From positions 930,001-994,000 of the forward strand of contig NZ_RQFG01000005.1 of NCBI RefSeq assembly GCF_004769235.1: a stretch of DNA of 64,000 nt, read 5' to 3'. Made by a program: the position numbers and the translations under genes. Of this stretch, positions 10,776-19,567 are shown piece by piece (within the stretch, counting starts at the first letter, position 1; the number at the start of each line of letters is the position of its first letter). The notes below the pieces were generated by a model. The model was not told the DNA's origin and did no database searches. It saw only the letters and a program-made list of their open reading frames with translations. Source of the stretch: Leptospira kanakyensis. Lineage in GTDB: Bacteria; Spirochaetota; Leptospiria; Leptospirales; Leptospiraceae.

Positions 10776-11936
10776 TTACAAGATCACCATCACAAAAATC
10801 AAAACTCCAAAAAGTACGATGGTGATAAAAGCACCCATTAACATAAACAAGTTAGCTCCAGAAGACTTGGATTCTTGTGCGGGGGCATTCCCAACTTTCT
10901 TTTTCTGACCTTGTGCCGCAGAACCTTTGTTTGGTGTACCTGCCATACTAGCAGGTTTAGGAATGGCAACCTTTACAGGATGTTCTTCCACCGAATGAAG
11001 TAAATACTGGTTTGGTCCTTCTGCAAAAATATGATATTCTGTTTTATTCCCGGCAATTCCTAGAAACCTTCCCACCACTGGTTCTTTTGAAATTTTTCCT
11101 TCTTCATCGATGAGACCAAGGATTTGCGCATTGGTTAATCCTTCTGGGGTTTCTGTTGGTACCCGAAATAGAATTTCCATCCCTTCCATTAAATTATCAA
11201 ACTCCACTCCATTGATTGGTGAAATGACAGTTTTCATATTCAATTCTTTAGGGAAAGAAGTCCGGTATTGCGCAATTTGGCGTTCGAGGGAAGACAATTC
11301 ACCTCTTGCCGGTTCGGTGGAAACACCTGGAACCGATGCATCTTTTGCGGAAGGAGTTTCATCTTCTGGTTTAGGAATGGGTAAAATTACACCTTTCATT
11401 GGATTTTCATACCGAAACTTGGCAGTAGAAAGTTTATCTACTTCAGCTTGTAGTTTAATATTTCTTCCTTTGGTTGCTGCGAGTATTGGCATTTCTAAAA
11501 TTTCAGCGATATGAGAAGGATCTTTTTTTTGCCAAAGGGGGAGTAGTTCCTCTAACTTCTCTTTGGTGAAGACTCTATGAACCGCACGTCCAATGTTTTC
11601 AGAAATTGCCGGATCATAACCGCCAGTTTTTCCAATATCCCCTAAGTCAGTAGAGATCTGGACATGATCAGCAAAGGTTCGGATTCTTCGGAATGTTGGT
11701 GAGGTTCCCACTACAGCATAAAGTTCCATCACATGTTTACGAATGGAGGAAACCAGAATGAGAACCATTCCGTTCAAACTGTCCAAATCGATTTTTATTT
11801 TCACAAGATAACCATCAGTAATTTTACCTTGTAAAACTTCCTTGGCTTGTTCGTCCGTAAACACGGCTTCTCTTGTCAGACCGATTAGGTCTGCTTGTCT
11901 TTTGAGTTGGTCTGCTTTTGAGCTTAATTCGGACAT
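10776..11936 (-). CDS. Unrecognised protein with C-terminal membrane anchor
   Basis: 386 residues with no family I can name. The first ~165 residues look like a folded domain. A Pro/Glu/Ser-rich linker follows (about 185-220), then a second domain and an Ala/Lys/Gly-rich stretch. One C-terminal hydrophobic segment of about 22 residues ends the chain, so the bulk should face the cytoplasm as a tail-anchored protein. The start ATG shares one base with the stop of the upstream ATPase-like gene (TAATG), so the two are coupled and likely act together. It converges on leuS with 4 nt between stops. Confidence 0.75.
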   Translation of the reverse strand: MSELSSKADQLKRQADLIGLTREAVFTDEQAKEVLQGKITDGYLVKIKIDLDSLNGMVLILVSSIRKHVMELYAVVGTSPTFRRIRTFADHVQISTDLGDIGKTGGYDPAISENIGRAVHRVFTKEKLEELLPLWQKKDPSHIAEILEMPILAATKGRNIKLQAEVDKLSTAKFRYENPMKGVILPIPKPEDETPSAKDASVPGVSTEPARGELSSLERQIAQYRTSFPKELNMKTVISPINGVEFDNLMEGMEILFRVPTETPEGLTNAQILGLIDEEGKISKEPVVGRFLGIAGNKTEYHIFAEGPNQYLLHSVEEHPVKVAIPKPASMAGTPNKGSAAQGQKKKVGNAPAQESKSSGANLFMLMGAFITIVLFGVLIFVMVIL

Positions 11937-12646
11937 TATTCTACAAACAACTGTTCGTGGGTCTCAGTAGATTTTGGTATCTCACTTAAATTGACTTCCA
12001 CTCGCGCTATTGTTTCCTTTTTCCTTTCTGATGAATATATAGAGAGCAATCGACGATCAAAACCAGATTGGGACAATAATATTTCTACCATTGTGATTCC
12101 CATCCCCGCTCCCTCCGTACTATCGCCGTGTTCCATAAAGAACTCGAATAGATTATCATACTTTTTCGCATTAATAAACTTTTCTTTTACTCGTTCTGCC
12201 TCAATGGGCAATAATGGAAAATTATTTCTGATTTCTAGGTCGATTTTGTCCTTTTGGTAGATGCAGGTGATTTTTACAAAGAGTCCCGTCTCCCGCATTT
12301 TCTTTTTATAATTAGGGAATTTTCTTTCATTGAGACTGGTTTTAAAGAGTTTCATCCCTTCTTCATAATCTTGTAAATTTTGAATGTTGAGTTTGAGTTC
12401 TTCAAAGATGATTCGTTTGATTGCCGCTTTTGTCGAATTGACGATGAGTTCCTTGGCAGCTGTATAAAAAAGCTCCATCAGGTCTTCACGACCCACGGAA
12501 CTTAAAATCCGAAGTAAAATGTATTTGAGTTTGGCTTCACCGATATCCCCCATCACGTAGGTGATCATGGAGATCTTTTTTCCCAGTTCCACGGCACGAT
12601 CCACCGAGGTGCAAAACTGGGAAGTTAGTTGGATCTCTTGAGACAT
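11936..12646 (-). CDS. Histidine-kinase-like ATPase domain protein without kinase core
   Basis: 236 residues with signs of a GHKL/HATPase fold: an N-box-like helix AAKELIVNSTKAAIKR (Glu and Asn placed as in kinases), RNNFP where a G1 box is expected, and STEGAGMGITMV as a G2 box. There is no phosphorylatable His-box and no sensor domain, so it is either a stand-alone regulatory ATPase (compare anti-sigma factors of the RsbW type) or a degenerate kinase. Translationally coupled (TAATG) to the tail-anchored protein downstream. The input signal is unknown. Confidence 0.65.
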   Translation of the reverse strand: MSQEIQLTSQFCTSVDRAVELGKKISMITYVMGDIGEAKLKYILLRILSSVGREDLMELFYTAAKELIVNSTKAAIKRIIFEELKLNIQNLQDYEEGMKLFKTSLNERKFPNYKKKMRETGLFVKITCIYQKDKIDLEIRNNFPLLPIEAERVKEKFINAKKYDNLFEFFMEHGDSTEGAGMGITMVEILLSQSGFDRRLLSIYSSERKKETIARVEVNLSEIPKSTETHEQLFVE

Positions 12647-12696
12647 ACCGGTAAACTGAAAAAATTTGCCAACATGTAGGGGATTTGTCTAGCGAT

Positions 12697-14046
12697 TTAT
12701 GATTTCTTAAGTTGTTTGCCTAGGATTTCCATCACTCCACTCAGGTTCGGTTTGCAGGACTGGATCCGGTTTTTCAGCCTTTCATCAATATTAGGGATTT
12801 TCCCTTCATGGTAGGCCAATTTGAATTCGGTAAACTTGAGGCCGTTTGCCGTGGAAATCACAACCACCGACTCACCTTTTTTCACCACACCCGATTCCAA
12901 GGATTTCAAAAGTGCCGCAAGAGCCACACCGGTATGAGGATCATTGTAAAGTCCGTATAAATCCCCGCGAGCGGCTGCATTGGCCAACTCTTCTTCTGTA
13001 GCCACTTCCACAACACCGCTGAATTTCTTTAAAACCCGAATGGCTTTTTTCACAGAAACTGGATCACCGATTTGGATCGCAGAGGCTAAAGTTTTTTCCG
13101 CAGTTACAGGAGCAAAGTCCGCAAAACCTTTCTTAAACGATTCGTAGAGAGGGCTTGCATTTTTCGCCTGAGCTAAAATAATTCTTGGTAATTTATCAAT
13201 CAGTCCAAGTTCCAACAACATTTCAAATCCCATTCCGAGAGCAGAAACATTTCCTAAGTTTCCACCAGGAATCACAATCCAATCCGGAACTTTCCAACCT
13301 AACTGTTGTGTGATCTCAATTGAAATGGTTTTTTGACCTTCGATTCGCAGCGAATTCATTGAGTTTGCTAGATAAATTGATTTTTCTTTGGTGAGTTCTT
13401 TTACCACTGCCATACAACCATCAAAGTCTGTTTCGAGTGCCAAAACAAGAGCCCCATTGGAAACAGGTTGGATGAGTTGGGCCGTTGATACTTTGTTTGC
13501 TGGTAAAAGAATGATGGAAGGAATCCCAGCTTTGGCAGCATAGGAGGCAAGAGCTGCAGAGGTATCACCGGTGGAAGCACAAGCTACCGCTTGGATGGGC
13601 ACTCCGTCCGCGATCATTTGGTTGACTTGGCTCACAAGAACCGTCATCCCTAAATCTTTAAAAGAGCCCGTATGAGAAACCCCGCACTGTTTGACATGAA
13701 GACTGCCTAGACCCAAATCTTTGGCAAACCGACTGGCATCATACAAATGAGTTGTCCCTTCCCCTGAAGTGATGATATTTTCATCGCTTATTCCAGGGAG
13801 AACCCATTCCTTTTTCCCCCAAACCCCAGAAGCATTCGGGAATTGGCTCGAACGAAACCGAGATTCAAATTCTGATTTCCATTCTTTTGCCGAAACTTGT
13901 TTGAGACTGTCTATATCATGTTCGACATTTAAAAGTTCCCCACAAGATTCGCAGGAATAAATCACCTGGTGGAGAGGATAGGTTTTTCCACAGGAGTCGT
14001 TTGAACAACGAAACTGTGCTCGGAATTGATATTTTGTAAGTGACAT
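12697..14046 (-). CDS. thrC: Threonine synthase
   Basis: PLP enzyme converting O-phosphohomoserine to threonine. The 449-residue protein begins with a rubredoxin-like zinc ribbon (Cys14, 19, 32, 35), found in one threonine synthase group. The PLP lysine is in HTGSFKD (Lys130), followed by the ACASTGDTSAALASYAA phosphate-binding loop and PGGNLGNVSALGMGFEM. It is transcribed alone, divergent from lepB. The last ~60 residues are helical, as is normal for this longer form. Confidence 0.94.
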   Translation of the reverse strand: MSLTKYQFRAQFRCSNDSCGKTYPLHQVIYSCESCGELLNVEHDIDSLKQVSAKEWKSEFESRFRSSQFPNASGVWGKKEWVLPGISDENIITSGEGTTHLYDASRFAKDLGLGSLHVKQCGVSHTGSFKDLGMTVLVSQVNQMIADGVPIQAVACASTGDTSAALASYAAKAGIPSIILLPANKVSTAQLIQPVSNGALVLALETDFDGCMAVVKELTKEKSIYLANSMNSLRIEGQKTISIEITQQLGWKVPDWIVIPGGNLGNVSALGMGFEMLLELGLIDKLPRIILAQAKNASPLYESFKKGFADFAPVTAEKTLASAIQIGDPVSVKKAIRVLKKFSGVVEVATEEELANAAARGDLYGLYNDPHTGVALAALLKSLESGVVKKGESVVVISTANGLKFTEFKLAYHEGKIPNIDERLKNRIQSCKPNLSGVMEILGKQLKKS

Positions 14047-14135
14047 AGACTTCTCTAGGCTTCAGATTTACGGAAAGTTCCTTTTCCATTCTTGAGAAAG
14101 GGGAAAAATGCACGAATGATTTTTATCGTTTTTTG

Positions 14136-14741
14136 ATGGATATGGAAACAGAAACTAAAGTCTCCCGCCTTTGGGCCAAATTCAAACGTTACACTCGTCG
14201 TAGCATTCTCATCTTTTTCTTTCTCTGTTTCCTCCTATTTGTGCGTATTTTTCTATTCCAAATTTATTCCATCCAGGGAAATTCCATGTATCCGACCTTA
14301 GAACACGGATCTGTGGTTTTTGTTTGGAAGGGTGGATTTGCCATTTCTGCCAAATTCTTTGGAACGGAACTTCTTTATACAGATCCCAAAATTGATAAAT
14401 TGGATTTGGTTTTATTTGTCAGTCAAGAGGACGAACTTGTCGTCAAACGAGTGATAGGTTTACCAGGAGAATTTTATTCCATCGAAGCCGGACGGGTTCT
14501 CATCGACTCCACTGAGTTACTAGAAAACTATCTTCCGAAAGGAACTTATACAAGCGAACCGAGTACATCCATTTTTATCAATCGCCACAACTCTCCATTT
14601 CTTGCTATGGACAGACAAGGGAGAATTCCCCCTGGATATTATCTACTTTTAGGTGACAACAGACAGTATTCAACGGACTCCCGTTCGTTTGGACTTGTGC
14701 CTGTTGAAAAAATCAAAGGCAAAGTAATCTTTTATTTCTGA
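14136..14741 (+). CDS. lepB: Signal peptidase I
   Basis: Cleaves signal peptides at the outer face of the inner membrane. About 201 residues with one N-terminal membrane segment (residues ~23-42). The catalytic Ser is in GNSMYPTL (Ser50), the catalytic Lys in VVKRVIGLPGE (about Lys104), and the conserved LLGDNRQYSTDSRSFGLV lies near the C-terminus. Start codons TTG 14133, ATG 14136 and ATG 14142 are all possible; no Shine-Dalgarno sequence decides, and 14136 is used. First gene of a three-gene run with the penicillin-binding protein (2-nt gap). Confidence 0.95.
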   Translation: MDMETETKVSRLWAKFKRYTRRSILIFFFLCFLLFVRIFLFQIYSIQGNSMYPTLEHGSVVFVWKGGFAISAKFFGTELLYTDPKIDKLDLVLFVSQEDELVVKRVIGLPGEFYSIEAGRVLIDSTELLENYLPKGTYTSEPSTSIFINRHNSPFLAMDRQGRIPPGYYLLLGDNRQYSTDSRSFGLVPVEKIKGKVIFYF

Positions 14742-14743
14742 CG

Positions 14744-16555
14744 ATGACCGAATACAAACAACGTTTTAAGTATATTATTCTTTTTATACTCTCTCTATTT
14801 GCCATTTTACTCTTTCGAGTGATTTATCTTACTTACTTTAACGATAATATCATCAATCTTAAATCGAGTAAATATGTCCAACGCGGAACCATCTTTGACA
14901 GACGAGGGATCGAACTTGCAATTTCTCGTGAATCGGCAACGGTTGGGATCGATCCCACAAACATATATGATCAGGAACTCACCGCACAGGAGTTAGGCCC
15001 TATTCTCGGGATCACTCCAAACAAACTCATTGAAACCATAAGGGAAAAACAAAATTACTTTTTATTAAAAAGGGAAATTGAACTTACCAAAGCTGAAAAA
15101 ATCAAAGCACTGTCTCTCCCTGGTGTCCGAGTGGAAAAAGAATACAAAAGAATTTATCCACAAGGAAGTTTGGCTGCCAGTTTACTTGGATTTACCGGAT
15201 ATGATGACGACAAAGCACTCTCGGGCCTTGAGATGTTATTCAATTTGGAATTATTATCTACACCTGATGCAGAATCGAGTAAAGGAAATAATGTCCATCT
15301 AACAATCGATAGTATCATTCAATATAGATTAGAAAAATCATTACAAAAAGCTTTTATCCAAACTGTTTCCAAACGTGGGATCGGAATGATTATGGATACG
15401 GAAACGGGAAAAATTTTAGCGATGGCTTCTTATCCTAATTTTGATCCCAATCATTTCCAAGATTTTCCTTTGGAGTCGCATACCAATTGGTCCATCCGCC
15501 ATGTGTATGAGCCTGGATCCACGATGAAAATCTTCATTGCTCTTATGTTACTCAATGAAGGAAAAATCCTTCCCGGTGAAAGATTTCATTGTCCCGGTTA
15601 TATTGAAATTGGAAAAACCACCATTCGTTGCACTGACAATCATGGCCATGTGAATTTGGACGAAATTTTACAATACTCTTGTAACGTAGGAATCATCAAA
15701 GCTGCCCAGAAAATTGATGAAGCAACTTACTATAATTATATGGAGAAATTCAAGTTTGGAAAACGAACCAATTTTTCCATTCATGAAGCCAAAGGATATT
15801 TACCTCCTTTAAATAAATGGAACAAAAGTACACCCTACTTTTTATCGATAGGCCAAGGACTTTCTGTCACACCCATCCAACTCATTTCCGCAGCAGCAGC
15901 TGTTGTGAATGGAGGGATTTTATTTGAACCTTCTGTGGTTTCTCAAGTTACCAATTCCTACGGAGAACTGGTTCATGAGTTTTCAATTAAAAATGAACTG
16001 CTCGGAATCAAAGAAGGAGCAGCCAAAAAAACATTAAACGCAATGGGAAAGGCAGTCTCCCAAGGAACAGGAAAAAAAGCCTATTTAGAAAACTACTTTA
16101 TCGCAGGAAAAACAGGTACTTCTCAAAAAGCAAAAGCCGGTGCGGGATACCAAGCTGGTCTTTTTACGGCGAGTTTTCTTGGATTTTTTCCAGCCGAAAA
16201 ACCTAAGTATGTAGGCCTTATTGTTTTTGATGAACCTGGTGGAGAAACTCATACGGGTGGTGGGATTGCGGCGCCTGTCTTTCGTGAGGTGGTGGAAAGT
16301 ATCATTCCTATCGTAGAAAAAAGTGAAAAAGCACTAGTATATCGATTGAAGGGTGAACGAAATAAAATTTATAAACTCGATCCCAAGGTGATGCCTGACC
16401 TTACTGGATTCACAGCTTCCGAAACCATCCAAATTTTAAAACAACTCAAAGCAGAATACAAATTAGAAGGTTCTGGATTTGTCAAATTACAAGATCCCAA
16501 AGCAGGATCTTCACTTTCACCCAATGCTGTGATCAAAATTGTTTTGGAACCTTAA
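14744..16555 (+). CDS. Penicillin-binding protein, FtsI/PBP2 family with PASTA-like C-terminus
   Basis: Class B peptidoglycan transpeptidase, anchored by one N-terminal segment (residues ~11-31) and acting in the periplasm, probably in septum formation. Order: QRGTIFDRRG dimerisation start, transpeptidase domain with the active Ser in EPGSTMK (about Ser259), SCNVG and KTGTS. The last ~55 residues, from VMPDLTGFTASETIQIL to VIKIVLEP, match a single PASTA repeat, which binds muropeptides. The FtsI versus MrdA choice rests on PASTA and the general motifs. The neighbouring genes are not the usual mra cluster, so I leave the symbol blank. Confidence 0.9.
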   Translation: MTEYKQRFKYIILFILSLFAILLFRVIYLTYFNDNIINLKSSKYVQRGTIFDRRGIELAISRESATVGIDPTNIYDQELTAQELGPILGITPNKLIETIREKQNYFLLKREIELTKAEKIKALSLPGVRVEKEYKRIYPQGSLAASLLGFTGYDDDKALSGLEMLFNLELLSTPDAESSKGNNVHLTIDSIIQYRLEKSLQKAFIQTVSKRGIGMIMDTETGKILAMASYPNFDPNHFQDFPLESHTNWSIRHVYEPGSTMKIFIALMLLNEGKILPGERFHCPGYIEIGKTTIRCTDNHGHVNLDEILQYSCNVGIIKAAQKIDEATYYNYMEKFKFGKRTNFSIHEAKGYLPPLNKWNKSTPYFLSIGQGLSVTPIQLISAAAAVVNGGILFEPSVVSQVTNSYGELVHEFSIKNELLGIKEGAAKKTLNAMGKAVSQGTGKKAYLENYFIAGKTGTSQKAKAGAGYQAGLFTASFLGFFPAEKPKYVGLIVFDEPGGETHTGGGIAAPVFREVVESIIPIVEKSEKALVYRLKGERNKIYKLDPKVMPDLTGFTASETIQILKQLKAEYKLEGSGFVKLQDPKAGSSLSPNAVIKIVLEP

Positions 16556-18460
16556 GTGAACGAGTTTTATCTAGAAAAAAATCTAGCGGCCTTACCTTCG
16601 CAACTTGCGGCACTGATTCAAAATCCAGAAAAAAATTTTGAAGGATTACATTCACAAAATTTAAAAACCAATCCCACTTACCAACTGACAAAATCAAAAG
16701 TTGGAGATCCAACTTTAGAACTAGATGGAGTTTGGATCCACAGCCGGTTTGATCCTAAAAAAGAAGCAGAACGGTTTGCCACCGAACTTCCCCATGATGG
16801 CAGTGAACGTATTTATCTTTTGTTTGGTGCAGGACTTGGATACATCATTCCTTATCTTCTCGAAAGAGAAAAAGTAACCATCATCTGGATGGAACCATAT
16901 CAGTTTTTCATCAAAGAATCCTTTCAAATTTTTGACTTTTCCAAACCATTGTTAGATGAAAAATTAATCCTTATCACAGGAGAAGGATTAGAAGACCAAC
17001 TCTCCGAAGCAGTCAAAGGGAAAGGAACACACCCCATTAGTTTTGTTCCACATAGGGGATCTTGGCAATGGAGAGAATCAGATTATCTAAAACTTCGTCA
17101 TACCGCCGAACAGATGTTTCACAAAAAAGATGTGAACCTTGCTACCCTCACACGGTTCGAAAAGATCTGGGCCAAAAATATTTGTTACAATCTTCCCGAA
17201 TTATCCAAATTTCGCCCGGTCTCCGATCTATTTGGAATTGCCGAAGGAATCTCGATTGTTGTTTGCGGTGCAGGTCCAAGCCTTTCCGAATCCATACCCG
17301 ATTTAACAAAGTACAGAAACCAGTTTCTCCTTCTCGCAGTCGATACGGCCCTGCCCATCCTGAATTCTTTTGGTGTAGAACCCGATTTGATTTTTTCGGT
17401 CGACCCACAAGCCTTAAATAGCCAATATCTGGAAGATGATTCTGGAAATGGAATTCTTATTTTTGATCCCACATCCACCTATATAAGTCTTAGGTTAGAG
17501 AAGGGGCCAAACAAAGGTTTTGTGACCTCTTCTCCTTTTCCTTTGATTGGACTTCTCGAAAGAACTGGTTTCTCGGAGATTGGTTCTGTACCATTTGGTG
17601 GTTCCGTATCTACCAATGCCGCCAGTCTTGCGACTCTAATGGGGGCAAAGTCTGTTTTTTTAGTGGGCCAAGATTTGAGTTTTACAAAAGGTCTTGCACA
17701 TTCCAAAGGGGCAGTGCTCGAAGAACGATTGAATTATTTAGAATCCAGGAAGTTTCGCCGGGAAAAACATAATTACAAACAACTGTTTGCCTTACCCCAA
17801 AAAAAAGTCACAGGGAATTTAGAAGAAACCTATATCACCAATGAAAAGATGTTAATCTTTAAAAAATGGTTCGAAGACCATGCAAAAGAAAATCCTTGGA
17901 CTAACCTAACCAAGTTTGGGGCAAAATTAGAAGGAATCCCTCATTCCAATTTTGAAAAAGAGTTTGCGAGTGATGAAGGCGAAATAAAAACCCAAACCAA
18001 TTTGGTACAATCTGTTCGCAATCGAATCCAATCTCAATTGAAAATAGAAAACCCTTTTTTCGATCAAAAACAATTGGTTTCAGAGATTCGGTCCACAACG
18101 GAAGCATTGTCGGAATTTGTTTCTACCGTCAAACGAGGGCTTGTTGTTTCTCAAAGGATTTACAACCAAATCCAAAGGAATCAAATCAACCCCAAAACCT
18201 TTTCCGAAGACATCAAACAAATGGATTCAATCGATGAACAAGTATCTGGAAAAAAGGGTTTGAATGAAATATTAAGTTTGGGAATCCAAAGAGTGATTTT
18301 AACCATCACAGAAGGTTATGATGACAATCTAACATTGGAAGAAAAAGAAAACGCACAACTAGGTGTTGCAAAAAAATCTTTATTGTTATACGAAGGATTA
18401 TACGAATCCGTTCGGTCTACCAAACGGATGCTTACGAAATCACTCTATCGAATGTTATAA
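16556..18460 (+). CDS. DUF115 / motility-associated factor (Maf)-type glycosyltransferase family protein
   Basis: 634 residues. The central domain has the DUF115 core: VVCGAGPSLSESIPDL, LLAVDTALPIL, GVEPDLIFSVDPQ, then VGQDLSF. In flagellated bacteria this family (Maf) transfers nonulosonic acids to flagellin; the archaeal members are pterin pyrophosphokinases (MptE). Here the sugar-transfer role is favoured by family membership in a motile spirochaete, but no nonulosonic acid genes are near. GTG start directly after the PBP stop (TAAGTG). The stop codon abuts the stop of the convergent OmpA-like gene with no spacing. Confidence 0.8.
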   Translation: MNEFYLEKNLAALPSQLAALIQNPEKNFEGLHSQNLKTNPTYQLTKSKVGDPTLELDGVWIHSRFDPKKEAERFATELPHDGSERIYLLFGAGLGYIIPYLLEREKVTIIWMEPYQFFIKESFQIFDFSKPLLDEKLILITGEGLEDQLSEAVKGKGTHPISFVPHRGSWQWRESDYLKLRHTAEQMFHKKDVNLATLTRFEKIWAKNICYNLPELSKFRPVSDLFGIAEGISIVVCGAGPSLSESIPDLTKYRNQFLLLAVDTALPILNSFGVEPDLIFSVDPQALNSQYLEDDSGNGILIFDPTSTYISLRLEKGPNKGFVTSSPFPLIGLLERTGFSEIGSVPFGGSVSTNAASLATLMGAKSVFLVGQDLSFTKGLAHSKGAVLEERLNYLESRKFRREKHNYKQLFALPQKKVTGNLEETYITNEKMLIFKKWFEDHAKENPWTNLTKFGAKLEGIPHSNFEKEFASDEGEIKTQTNLVQSVRNRIQSQLKIENPFFDQKQLVSEIRSTTEALSEFVSTVKRGLVVSQRIYNQIQRNQINPKTFSEDIKQMDSIDEQVSGKKGLNEILSLGIQRVILTITEGYDDNLTLEEKENAQLGVAKKSLLLYEGLYESVRSTKRMLTKSLYRML

Positions 18461-19519
18461 TTAATTCGATGATTCTGTAACGGATAAAACTGTAAAATCT
18501 ACACGTCTATTTTTGATGCGACCTGCTTCAGTGGAATTGGACTCAATTTCTGCCGTTTCACCAAACCCACGATAGTCGAGTTGTGTAACACTGACTCCAT
18601 TTTTTACCAATTCATCAAAGATAAACTTAGCACGTTCATCGGATAGGATTTTGTTTTCATCCATCTCACCAATAAAACAAGTATGTCCTTTGATTCGAAT
18701 CCTAATTCCAGGATATGCTTTTAATGTTTCTGCTAGAGTAGCAATTTTATCAGCCGCAACATCTTCTGTTTGCATACTTTGTTTGATAAAACGAATTTGT
18801 AAGTCGTTGATGTAACGAATGGCTGATGCTCTAGATTCAAATCGGCTCGATACTTTACCTTGAGATAACTCCACTCGTTCCAAAGATCTATTTCCCATCT
18901 CAGTGGAAACATTCGCACCTTGGTTTACGTTTTGTGGTGATTTGGAAGTACGATTACAACTACGAATTCCAAAAATAATGAGAACAATAAAAAATACGAA
19001 AACCAATCCTAATAAGATGAGTCTACCGATTCGATTTTGTTTCGGTGTGATTTGAAATTTATTTAATGCGACAAGTTCATGGTATTCCGGTGTAGGAGCC
19101 ACTTCGTCACGTGATGTTTCGCCAAACTCATAACTGTCGGTATAAGGAGTAAAACCTTCATCAGAAGATTTAGCAGAACGAACTGAACTTCGTTTTGTTG
19201 TGGATTCTTTTTTCGTAGATGCTTTAGTAGAAGATTTTTTCTTTGCAGCAGGCACGGAAATTTTTGCTGCCCATTTACGAATTTCAGAACGAAGGTATTC
19301 ATCAGCGTCAGGGGAAAATTTAAAATTATCTCGAATGTATTTTACAGTACGTTTTTCAACATCTGTATAATCACCACCATCTTTGATAGCATCAAATAAG
19401 GTCTTGGCGACGTTTTTACCAATGGGAGCTTTGCTACGTTTGGTGGCTTTTTCAGCAATTTCTAACAATTCATTATCATATTGTTTACCACTTATGGTAC
19501 GGTAATAACTATCTGCCAC
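18461..19519 (-). CDS. Membrane-anchored protein with OmpA-type peptidoglycan-binding domain
   Basis: 352 residues. The N-terminal ~90 residues form an unrecognised helical domain, followed by a Lys/Ser/Thr-rich linker. One membrane segment sits at about 168-188 (LILLGLVFVFFIVLIIFGI), then a periplasmic C-terminal OmpA domain ending in LDYRGFGETAEIES and IKNRRVDFTVL. The membrane segment follows a cytoplasmic-looking, basic N-terminus, so it probably links a cytoplasmic domain to the cell wall. GTG start at 19519 is supported by AAAGGAG at 19528-19534 with 7-nt spacing. It follows the degenerate regulator gene by 48 nt. Confidence 0.8.
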   Translation of the reverse strand: MADSYYRTISGKQYDNELLEIAEKATKRSKAPIGKNVAKTLFDAIKDGGDYTDVEKRTVKYIRDNFKFSPDADEYLRSEIRKWAAKISVPAAKKKSSTKASTKKESTTKRSSVRSAKSSDEGFTPYTDSYEFGETSRDEVAPTPEYHELVALNKFQITPKQNRIGRLILLGLVFVFFIVLIIFGIRSCNRTSKSPQNVNQGANVSTEMGNRSLERVELSQGKVSSRFESRASAIRYINDLQIRFIKQSMQTEDVAADKIATLAETLKAYPGIRIRIKGHTCFIGEMDENKILSDERAKFIFDELVKNGVSVTQLDYRGFGETAEIESNSTEAGRIKNRRVDFTVLSVTESSN

Positions 19520-19567
19520 GTGAAAGCTCCTTTATAGATATATCGACAGGTGAGGCCAATCTATCCA

